This document shows, piece by piece, positions 53,518-59,731 of a stretch of 64,000 bases of DNA. The translations under genes were made by a program, and so were the position numbers. Below the pieces are notes generated by a model, which saw only the letters and a program-made list of their open reading frames with translations, made no database searches and was not told where the DNA came from. How positions within the stretch are numbered: position 1 is the first letter of the stretch; every line of letters starts with the position of its first letter. Origin of the DNA: Crocinitomicaceae bacterium (GTDB lineage: Bacteria > Bacteroidota > Bacteroidia > Flavobacteriales_D > Crocinitomicaceae); the NCBI GenBank assembly GCA_018402525.1, contig JAGYIR010000011.1, positions 248,001 through 312,000 of the forward strand, written 5' to 3'.

Positions 53518-53817
53518 ATGGCAGCAAACATTATAACAGCTGAAGACCTAGAAGAATTCAAATGGGATCTTCTAGCAAACATCAAAGAGTACCTCGATAA
53601 AAAAGACGGTAAAAATGAAAACCAACAACACGAAGACAAGGTTTGGATCAAATCCCATCAAGTGCAACGCATGTTGGGAATTTCTCCTGGCACACTGCAA
53701 ACACTGCGCTTGAACGGTACCATCCCCTATTCAAAAGTTGGTGGAGTATTATTCTACAATAAGGCTGATATAGCCAGAATTCTAGATGACAATATGCGCA
53801 ATCGAATTATTGACTAA
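53518..53817 (+). CDS. Excisionase-like helix-turn-helix DNA-binding protein
   Basis: A 99-residue HTH protein: EDKVWIKSHQVQRMLGISPGTLQTLRLNGTIPYSKVGGVLFYNKADIARILDD has the MerR/excisionase-like HTH plus wing (HTH_17). An N-terminal coil (NIITAEDLEEFKWDLLANIKEYLDKK) may dimerise. In Bacteroidota mobile elements paired genes of this kind control excision. The start at 53518 (MAANII) is chosen because the two inverted-repeat elements lie upstream and an in-frame extension would run through the noncoding repeats. A second HTH gene follows after 25 bases. Confidence 0.8.
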   Translation: MAANIITAEDLEEFKWDLLANIKEYLDKKDGKNENQQHEDKVWIKSHQVQRMLGISPGTLQTLRLNGTIPYSKVGGVLFYNKADIARILDDNMRNRIID

Positions 53818-53842
53818 TCACAAACAATTAAAAACTTACAAA

Positions 53843-54127
53843 ATGAAATCTACAGTGAAAAAAATGCAGCAAATTCTTGAAGAAATGAAAACCATCAAAA
53901 AAGAGGTCGTAATGCAAGAACCTATCAAAGATGCCTGGATTGATGGCGTTGAAGTTCAATCAGTTCTACACATCTCCGAAAGGACCTTATACCGCCACAG
54001 AAAATCAGGCAGACTTCCTTACAGCCGTATCCGAGGAAAAATCTATTACAAAAAATCAGACATCAGGGAATTACTTGAAAAAAACTATCGAATAGAAAAA
54101 CCCAAATGCTGTTGCTGTTGCAGGTAA
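53843..54127 (+). CDS. Second HTH protein with a five-cysteine tail
   Basis: A 94-residue HTH protein: AWIDGVEVQSVLHISERTLYRHRKSGRLPYSRIRGKIYYKKSDIRELLEKNY, the same fold as the preceding protein. An N-terminal helix (MKSTVKKMQQILEEMKTIKKEVVMQ) probably makes a dimer. The tail is KPKCCCCCR, with five consecutive Cys, very unusual for a DNA-binding protein. Probably a tandem duplicate of the previous gene that diverged. I take the ATG at 53843 as start because it matches the length of the neighbour. Confidence 0.75.
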   Translation: MKSTVKKMQQILEEMKTIKKEVVMQEPIKDAWIDGVEVQSVLHISERTLYRHRKSGRLPYSRIRGKIYYKKSDIRELLEKNYRIEKPKCCCCCR

Positions 54128-54257
54128 TTAATAATCAAACCTTAATATCAAAACCCAATGACAGCAATAACTATGTTAATCCTTTGGATCTCTAAGAGAA
54201 TTAAAAAGCGCTCGCAAAGAGCATCATCGAAGTGTAAATCCTCTAAAAAGAATTGAT

Positions 54258-54498
54258 AATCCCACGAAGAAGAATCCCCAACCGGCCTAGGAAACATCCG
54301 CAAGAAAAGCCGAATAAGTGCCGGGAAGTGCACCCTTGTTTGAGCTCAGCTGTCTTGAGCCATGAAAGGATCAAGGAAACAGCGTTTGCGAGTTTGGGTA
54401 AACGACCAGAGCGTTTCGTTGCTTTTCGAGGACGGTTTCCAAGCCTTGAATTTCTTTTTGGTTTCGTTTTTCTTGTTTCAAGACAAGAAAAAGGAAAG
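54258..54498 (+). repeat. Structured leader repeat, copy A (241 nt)
   Basis: First copy of a long direct repeat. It lies just upstream of the DnaD-like gene (ATG 15 nt after it) and is about 97 percent identical to copy B in the shared parts. It contains three predicted hairpins: alternative pairings GCTCA (54344-54348) with TGAGC (54356-54360), or CTTGAGCC (54354-54361) with GGATCAAG (54368-54375), and TTCTTGT-ACAAGAA (54470-54476, 54483-54489) close to the gene start. Apparent reading frames inside are not likely coding. Confidence 0.8.
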
Positions 54499-54512
54499 TA
54501 ACAAATACAATT

Positions 54513-55223
54513 ATGAAAGTAAACTACATAAAACAACTAGAAGCTGTCACCCTAAGAATGTCCGACGACACGCGACTAAATTCTAGTCATGTAAGCATGT
54601 ATTTGGCTTTATTCTTAATCTGGAACCATCACCGTTTTCAAAACCCACTTTCTATAAATCGTTCAGAAGTTATGAAAGTTTCCAAAATAGGTTCAGCGAA
54701 CACTTACACCAGGTGCTTAAAACAATTGGACGAATGGGGGTACATCCAGTATCTCCCTTCCTTCAATCCCTTGCGAGGTAGCTTGGTCAACCTGTACACA
54801 TTTGATAATAGTAGTGATAAAGGTACTGATAAAGCTAGTGGTAAGGCTAGTGATTATAGTTCTGTAATAGCTGTGCGACCTTCTATAAACAACTTAAACA
54901 ATAGAAACAATAAAACTGATAAACCTTTAAAAGGAGTAAAGGGAAAATTTACAAAACCATCCATTCAAGAAGTCATTGATTTTTTTTCTGAAAAGAAACA
55001 CGATCAAGTGGATGCCGAAAAATTCTTCAATCATTTCGAATCAAACGGTTGGTTGGTGAGTGGAAAAACACCAATGAAAAATTGGCAAGCTGCAGCGAGA
55101 AATTGGATGATCAATTCCGAGAAATTCAACTCATCAAGTAATTCCACCGGGTCCCTGAGCCAGTCGAAGGGCGCGGGACATCTAAATGTCAATCAAAACA
55201 AAGATTATTCAGTCCCACTGTAA
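54513..55223 (+). CDS. DnaD-like replication initiation protein
   Basis: A 236-residue protein. The N-terminal part (residues 20-95, RLNSSHVSMYLALFLIWNHHRFQNPLSINRSEVMKVSKIGSANTYTRCLKQLDEWGYIQYLPSFNPLRGSLVNLY) is a winged-helix replication-protein domain, and the C-terminal part (VDAEKFFNHFESNGWLVSGKTPMKNWQAAARNWMIN) is the C-terminal domain found in phage and element replication organisers. The Ser/Asp-rich linker is low complexity. A REP-like motif (55153-55171, CCCTGAGCCAGTCGAAGGG) encodes part of the C-terminus. Together with the DnaC-like gene it probably loads the replicative helicase on the element or phage origin. Preceded by leader copy A. Confidence 0.72.
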   Translation: MKVNYIKQLEAVTLRMSDDTRLNSSHVSMYLALFLIWNHHRFQNPLSINRSEVMKVSKIGSANTYTRCLKQLDEWGYIQYLPSFNPLRGSLVNLYTFDNSSDKGTDKASGKASDYSSVIAVRPSINNLNNRNNKTDKPLKGVKGKFTKPSIQEVIDFFSEKKHDQVDAEKFFNHFESNGWLVSGKTPMKNWQAAARNWMINSEKFNSSSNSTGSLSQSKGAGHLNVNQNKDYSVPL

Positions 55224-55253
55224 TCCAAAATCCACAACAATGAAAAAAATCCA

Positions 55254-55548
55254 AATCCCACGAAGAAGAATCCCCAACCGGCCTAGGAAACATCCGCAAG
55301 AAGAGAAAACAACGTTTTCGAAGACTGAGGCTCCTTCAGGAAGAAGGAAAAGCCGAGGGACGAATAAGTGCCGGGAAGTGCACCCTTGTTTGAGCTCAGC
55401 TGTCTTGAGCCATGAAAGGCTCAAGGGAACAGCGTTTGCGAGTTTGGGTAAACGACAAGAGCGTTTCGCTGCTTTTCGAGGACGGTTTCCAAGCCTTGAA
55501 TTTCTTTTTGGTTTCGTTTTTCTTGTTTCAAGACAAGAAAAACGAAAG
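55254..55548 (+). repeat. Structured leader repeat, copy B (295 nt)
   Basis: Second copy, 996 nt from copy A at its start. Compared with A it carries a 54-nt insertion near 55303-55356, which holds the GAAAAC-AAC-GTTTTC hairpin and the 20-mer 55314-55333, and the CCTTC-AGGAA-GAAGG hairpin (55333-55347), both related to the tRNA-His zone. The CTTGAGCC (55404-55411)/GGCTCAAG (55418-55425) stem is perfect here. It ends 23 nt before the DnaC-like ATG. Confidence 0.8.
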
Positions 55549-55570
55549 GTATAATTTAAAATCCTTCATC

Positions 55571-56197
55571 ATGTTAGACAAATGCTATACTATAATCGAC
55601 AATTACCGTCAATACGACTTCACTAAATGCCTCCAATACCTCAACTATTTAGGAAAGGAAAAATACGGCCCAAAATTCAAAATCCACACTTCCGATCGGG
55701 AGCTGATTTATAAACTTATTGTCTACGCTATTCGCGATGAAGAAAACTGCGCGAAGTACGAAATGGATCTCAACAAAGGAATTCTGTTGATAGGTCCAGT
55801 CGGTTGTGGCAAAACCTCCCTCCTAACCTTACTCAACGAATTTTCCTATCCCCATCAACGGTACCAGGTCAAAAATACGCGACAAATAGCGACTGAATTT
55901 CACAAGGATGGTTTTGAAATAATTCACCGCTATGGCCGCAGGGAGAAAATTATTTGTTTGGATGACCTTGGCGTGGAACAAAATATGAAGCATTATGGAA
56001 ATGAGTGCAACACCATCGGCGAAATCCTACTGCACAGGTATGACATGCATGTCAACTACCAAATTGTTACACATGCCACAACGAACTTAAATGCTGAAGA
56101 ACTGGAAAAATTGTACGGGAATCGAGTGAGATCAAGGTTAAGATCGATGTTTAATTTGATTTCATTTCCAAATACCGTTGAGGATAAGAGGAAATGA
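55571..56197 (+). CDS. DnaC-like P-loop ATPase
   Basis: A 208-residue ATPase with Walker A GPVGCGKTSL and Walker B IICLDDLG, plus sensor-like THATTNL and the DnaC/IstB-like ATPase order: KGILLIGPVGCGKTSLLTLLNEF, NTRQIATEFHKDGFEI, LLHRYDMHVNYQIVTHATTNLNAEELEKLYGNRVRSRLRSMFN. It would load the DnaB-type helicase for an element-encoded replication system, matching the DnaD-like gene upstream. I start it at the ATG 55571 (MLDKCYT) since the 53-residue upstream extension is only the translation of leader copy B. Complete and standard in size. Confidence 0.82.
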   Translation: MLDKCYTIIDNYRQYDFTKCLQYLNYLGKEKYGPKFKIHTSDRELIYKLIVYAIRDEENCAKYEMDLNKGILLIGPVGCGKTSLLTLLNEFSYPHQRYQVKNTRQIATEFHKDGFEIIHRYGRREKIICLDDLGVEQNMKHYGNECNTIGEILLHRYDMHVNYQIVTHATTNLNAEELEKLYGNRVRSRLRSMFNLISFPNTVEDKRK

Positions 56198-56354
56198 AAT
56201 TTCCGAAGAAGAGCAAACGAAGTTTGTGAAGACGAACAACAACAAACGTTAGAGCGGAAGTTGTGAGGTAAGCATAGGCGAACTCGCGCCGTAATGCGAA
56301 GGACTAAGTGAAACTTTCGAAGAAGACCAAAAGGGGAAGGCTACAGTTTCATTT
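56198..56354. other. Noncoding stretch with hairpin modules
   Basis: No gene is seen. It holds CAAAC-GAA-GTTTG (56214-56226) flanked by GAAGAAGAG and TGAAGAC, the same format as the hairpin modules near tRNA-His read in reverse, and a second GAAGAAGAC tract near 56315. Confidence 0.55.
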
Positions 56355-56771
56355 TTAAAATTTCTCAGCGATTAAATAATCCCATTTAATATCTTGAATC
56401 GCTAGCATTGATTCGTCTTTCCATATAACGATGTTCACTACGCCCCGATCTGTCATAATACCGAAAACATATAACAAATCATTTTCAAGACAACGCATAA
56501 TTTTATGCTTCCACATCTTTACGACTTCTCTGCCATCACCTTTATACTCAATGTAGCTTATTGTTTGATTGGATGAATTGACTTTATACACTCCTGTATT
56601 TAACGATTTCCAAGAATCCACCATTTCGTCCGTTTCTTGATTGAATTTACCCACTATAATTGGCGCAAACGTAATCTTCAGGTTCGGTACACTTCCTATC
56701 AACAATTCTTGAGCATACACCGAGGAAAAAACCCCGAGAAATATTACCATTACTACGTGCTTAGATTTCAT
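56355..56771 (-). CDS. Exported protein of unknown function
   Basis: A 138-residue protein with signal peptide MKSKHVVMVIFLGVFSSVYAQ. The mature part (LLIGSVPNLKITFAPIIVGKFNQETDEMVDSWKSLNTGVYKVNSSNQTISYIEYKGDGREVVKMWKHKIMRCLENDLLYVFGIMTDRGVVNIVIWKDESMLAI) looks like a beta-strand-rich small domain. I recognise no family. Isolated on the minus strand between the DnaC-like gene and the divergent 147-residue gene. Confidence 0.5.
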   Translation of the reverse strand: MKSKHVVMVIFLGVFSSVYAQELLIGSVPNLKITFAPIIVGKFNQETDEMVDSWKSLNTGVYKVNSSNQTISYIEYKGDGREVVKMWKHKIMRCLENDLLYVFGIMTDRGVVNIVIWKDESMLAIQDIKWDYLIAEKF

Positions 56772-56941
56772 ACTGTCTATTTTTTAGTTAACCACAGTAA
56801 ACATCCCTTTTATAGAAACAAATGATCCAAAGGCGCAATGCTTATGTACTTAGTGAATTCAATTAGATTCGAAAAGTAACAGGTATGGAACTCACCAATT
56901 AACAAAATCGTTACTTTTTACATTTACCTCATTTAAAAATT

Positions 56942-57385
56942 ATGGTAAAAGAAAAAATAAGCAATAAAGACATTTTGAAATTGTTCTCAAATGCGCTGCT
57001 AAAGGGAGACTTAACTTTAATTGAACCTTTGTTAAGCAAGGATGGTTGTTTTGACATTCAAAACAATAAATTAAAAACCGTTGAAGTAAGTAAGGAAAAA
57101 TACCTCTCTTGGTTAAAATCAAAACTAACCAAGACAAAAATTACAAGCATCTATTTTGACCAATGCCTGCATTGTAAAATTGGGAACTCTGTATTGATCG
57201 TTAATCATGGGGAATTTCCGAGAAAGATAAAAGACAGCTCCGAACGCTCCAAAACAGGATTGATGATTGATACTGAGGATGGTGAAATAAAAATGATTCG
57301 GTTTTGCTATGTGTTCGTCAAAACAGAAAATAAATGGTTTTTTGAGCTACAGAGACCGAATGGAAATGACTTCGAAATAATGTGA
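56942..57385 (+). CDS. NTF2/SnoaL-like protein of unknown function
   Basis: A 147-residue cytosolic protein. An early helix pair (KDILKLFSNALLKGDLTLIEPLLSKDGCFDI) followed by strands (SIYFDQCLHCKIGNSVLIVNHGEFPRK, GEIKMIRFCYVFVKTENKWFFEL) follow the nuclear transport factor 2-like/SnoaL-like fold pattern, a common small-molecule-binding or isomerase scaffold. No catalytic residues can be named. It is followed by a bidirectional terminator and convergent with a lipoprotein gene. Confidence 0.5.
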   Translation: MVKEKISNKDILKLFSNALLKGDLTLIEPLLSKDGCFDIQNNKLKTVEVSKEKYLSWLKSKLTKTKITSIYFDQCLHCKIGNSVLIVNHGEFPRKIKDSSERSKTGLMIDTEDGEIKMIRFCYVFVKTENKWFFELQRPNGNDFEIM

Positions 57386-57487
57386 AAAACAAGAATTGAA
57401 GCTAAAAAAAGTAATTTTAGAAAAGTGAATGCACCTTATTTGGAAAACTATCGTATCTACTATAGACAGCAGAATTTACCCCACAAA

Positions 57488-57514
57488 AAAAGTCCTAAAA
57501 CAAATAGGACTTTT
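57488..57514. terminator. Bidirectional terminator between convergent genes
   Basis: AAAAGTCCTA (57488-57497) / TAGGACTTTT (57505-57514), with loop AAACAAA, between the NTF2-like gene and the lipoprotein gene on the other strand. Confidence 0.8.
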
Positions 57515-57536
57515 ATTTTCAGTGAATAGTTTACCT

Positions 57537-58382
57537 TCAAAGTGAAATCAGCTGTTGTAAATAATCAGATTGATTAAATGGAACAATGCAAATCATACTT
57601 TTATCATCAACCAATTGAATTTTCTTAAGTCGGTGTGTCCTAATTTTTTCTTTTTGATCAGTACTTAAAGGCTCAAAGTAGGAATTACCATCACAGTTAA
57701 AATCATTCCAAGAAATTAATTTGATTTCCTCATCATTTTCAAGTATTAAAATTAACCATGTACCATCATCCACACAACCCAAAGAACTAGAAACAATTAT
57801 AGAACCATTCTTCCCAGGAAATAAACTTAAGTTTTCAGTTCCATCATGACTATATAATTCCAAGCTTCGATTAATATATCCATCTTTATATGCTAAAGGT
57901 TTAAGTTGTATTTCATCTTCCAAATCAACTATTTTTGAATCCTGTAAATAAAATGATTGAACCCCTTCACCTTCAAGCTCATTTCCATAACCGTTCTTAG
58001 CAATATACTTGTACTCTACCAGTACATTCACAACGTTCTGAAGTTTCTTTTTGGTTTTTGCTGAAATCAAAGAGTCTTCTTTTATTAAGGTTAAAGTAAT
58101 TCCTTTTGGTTTGAAACTTAAAGGGTAATTCATACTGTTTCTTGTTCTTTCTGTGGCCTCTTTTACAAGCATATCAAACTCCTTTTTTGACGTTAATTCA
58201 TCAGTACAGTTTAAACATGTAAAAGAAATTGTGTCCTTTTCGCCAGCTCCATTTTCAACAATAACATTACCCGAATTTTTAAGTTCGTCTGTGTTTTCGG
58301 TTGTAGAAATTGCGTCTGAACAAGAATTGAATGTTAACATGACCAATGCTGTAATAAACAGCTGAAGTAGTAAATTTTTCAT
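57537..58382 (-). CDS. Lipoprotein of unknown function
   Basis: A 281-residue lipoprotein with lipobox FNSC (Cys21). The mature part has FTCLNCTDELTSKKEFDMLVKEATERTRNSMNYPLSFKPKGITLTLIKEDSLI, and LSSSLGCVDDGTWLILILENDEEIKLISWNDFNCDGNSYFEPLSTDQKEKI, a beta-rich region with paired cysteines. I recognise no family. It is divergent from the WYL regulator across a region with three TTAGGTCAA-like sites. Confidence 0.5.
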   Translation of the reverse strand: MKNLLLQLFITALVMLTFNSCSDAISTTENTDELKNSGNVIVENGAGEKDTISFTCLNCTDELTSKKEFDMLVKEATERTRNSMNYPLSFKPKGITLTLIKEDSLISAKTKKKLQNVVNVLVEYKYIAKNGYGNELEGEGVQSFYLQDSKIVDLEDEIQLKPLAYKDGYINRSLELYSHDGTENLSLFPGKNGSIIVSSSLGCVDDGTWLILILENDEEIKLISWNDFNCDGNSYFEPLSTDQKEKIRTHRLKKIQLVDDKSMICIVPFNQSDYLQQLISL

Positions 58383-58430
58383 AGATATATTTATTTTGTT
58401 TCGTCAAATATTAAAATCTATTGTGACAAC

Positions 58431-58480
58431 TTAGGTCAATCACTTGCACACCTCCTATGTTTTGACCTTATTTGTCCTAA
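58431..58480. promoter_or_regulatory. Three TWAGGWCAA sites upstream of WYL regulator
   Basis: The 9-mer TTAGGTCAA (58431-58439), and on the other strand TAAGGTCAA (58462-58470) and TTAGGACAA (58472-58480). They are arranged between the divergent lipoprotein and WYL gene starts, ending 14 nt before the WYL ATG, as expected of an autoregulatory operator. Confidence 0.5.
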
Positions 58481-58493
58481 ATATTTGGTCAGT

Positions 58494-59339
58494 ATGCTCA
58501 ATCAACATAAAATTCTGAGGGTTTTACAATTAATTTCACTTCTTCAGCAAACTCCACCTAAATCCGTCAAACACCTCGCTACCATAATGGATACAACACA
58601 CCGAACCGCGTACCGCTACCTAGATTTAATACGCGAGCTAGGTTTTGATCTACAACGCGACCACAACAACAAATACTTTATTATTCACAATGATGAGATT
58701 TCACCCGTTCATTTCAATCCGGATGAAACTGAATTCTTGAGGCAATTGGTCTTATCTTCAGGAAAAGATTCTCAGTTAAAGGATGCTGTTCTCAAGAAAA
58801 TCTATTTGTCCAGTGAAACAACCATTATCGGAAATCACTTGTTGAAAGCCCACCTAGGAAAAATTATAGAGGATCTATGTGAGGCCATTATTTGTAAGCT
58901 ACAGGTAAAACTGAAAAACTACCATTCGTTGAATGGTGAAACGATTTCAGATAGAATCGTAGAACCTTTGGCATTCACAGACAACTACAGTTCGCTGATT
59001 GCCTTCGAAATTGACAGCAACAAAAATAAGTATTTCAATGTTCAGAGAATTGGTACAGTTGACATTCTTGATAAGTCATGGGAATACACTGCAAACCATC
59101 AAATTGAGCTCCCCGATGCTTTTGGTTTCGCTCCTGGGGAAGAATCACATGCCATTCATTTGGAACTTTCAATGAAAGCCTACCTCCTACTCAAAGAAGA
59201 ATATCCGCTATGCAGTCCACACCTCAAACCGATAACAAAAAGCAACAAATACGAATTAAAAATGGAGGTAAATGATCTTAAACCTATCAATCGTTTTATT
59301 GAAGGATTGAAGGGCGAAATTCAAATTATTAACCTGTGA
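58494..59339 (+). CDS. WYL-domain transcriptional regulator
   Basis: A 281-residue regulator: an N-terminal winged HTH (HKILRVLQLISLLQQTPPKSVKHLATIMDTTHRTAYRYLDLIRELGFDLQRDHNNKYFI) and a middle WYL-like SH3-type region (NYHSLNGETISDRIVEPLAFTDNYSSLIAFEIDSNKNKYFNVQRIGTVDILDKSWEY) followed by a C-terminal WCX-like segment. The order matches BrxR/CapW-type regulators that control anti-phage loci. It lies just upstream of a type I restriction-modification locus, so control of that locus is likely but not shown. The upstream in-frame TTG (58485) is possible; I use ATG 58494. Divergent from the lipoprotein. Confidence 0.75.
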   Translation: MLNQHKILRVLQLISLLQQTPPKSVKHLATIMDTTHRTAYRYLDLIRELGFDLQRDHNNKYFIIHNDEISPVHFNPDETEFLRQLVLSSGKDSQLKDAVLKKIYLSSETTIIGNHLLKAHLGKIIEDLCEAIICKLQVKLKNYHSLNGETISDRIVEPLAFTDNYSSLIAFEIDSNKNKYFNVQRIGTVDILDKSWEYTANHQIELPDAFGFAPGEESHAIHLELSMKAYLLLKEEYPLCSPHLKPITKSNKYELKMEVNDLKPINRFIEGLKGEIQIINL

Positions 59340-59530
59340 TTTTTGAAACTCCAGACACTACTCATCAAGTAGAAAGGAATGCAGTTCGGAAAGTAAATAA
59401 TTGTTTGTTAGATGGATTAGTAAATAACTTAAAAAAGAAGACACCGGTATCTATACAAAAATCAACCACACTAAATTATAGTATGTTTTTTGTTTGTAAT
59501 GCTTATATTCACATCTCACAAAAAGGCTCA

Positions 59531-59731
59531 ATGAATCGCATCAAAGACGTTCTAGAAGAGAAGGGTATAAAACAAATATGGCTTGCTGAGCAATTGGGCA
59601 AGAGCTACAATATCGTTAATGGATATTGCAACAACAATCGTCAACCTAGTTTAGAAGATTTAAACCGAATAGCAAATATCTTGAGTGTTGATGTCAGAAC
59701 TCTAATAATTTCAAACCAAGAAAACAAATGA
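59531..59731 (+). CDS. XRE-family HTH regulator preceding hsdM
   Basis: A 66-residue HTH protein: MNRIKDVLEEKGIKQIWLAEQLGKSYNIVNGYCNNNRQPSLEDLNRIANILSVDVRTLIIS is a standard XRE (Cro/C1-type) DNA-binding domain. It overlaps the hsdM start by four bases (ATGA) and so belongs to the RM operon. An open frame continues upstream to a GTG overlapping the WYL stop, but that extra 65 residues have no recognised content. Such small HTH proteins often act as controllers (C protein) of restriction-modification genes. Confidence 0.8.
   Translation: MNRIKDVLEEKGIKQIWLAEQLGKSYNIVNGYCNNNRQPSLEDLNRIANILSVDVRTLIISNQENK

Noticed and set aside
54362-54586. Open frame inside leader copy A
   Set aside because: Only follows the repeat sequence; the same reading in copy B is merely the N-terminal extension of the DnaC-like gene, and the frames are conserved because the DNA is.
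54258-55548. Group II intron or insertion sequence explaining the leader repeats
   Set aside because: No transposase or reverse-transcriptase gene, no terminal inverted repeats and no target duplication seen.
55412-55570. 53-residue N-terminal extension of the DnaC-like ATPase
   Set aside because: It is the translation of repeat copy B; a normal DnaC-like start exists at 55571.
59336-59530. 65-residue extension of the XRE regulator starting with GTG at 59336
   Set aside because: Composition not protein-like and the XRE domain starts at 59531 with ATG; kept only as a possibility for a promoter region.
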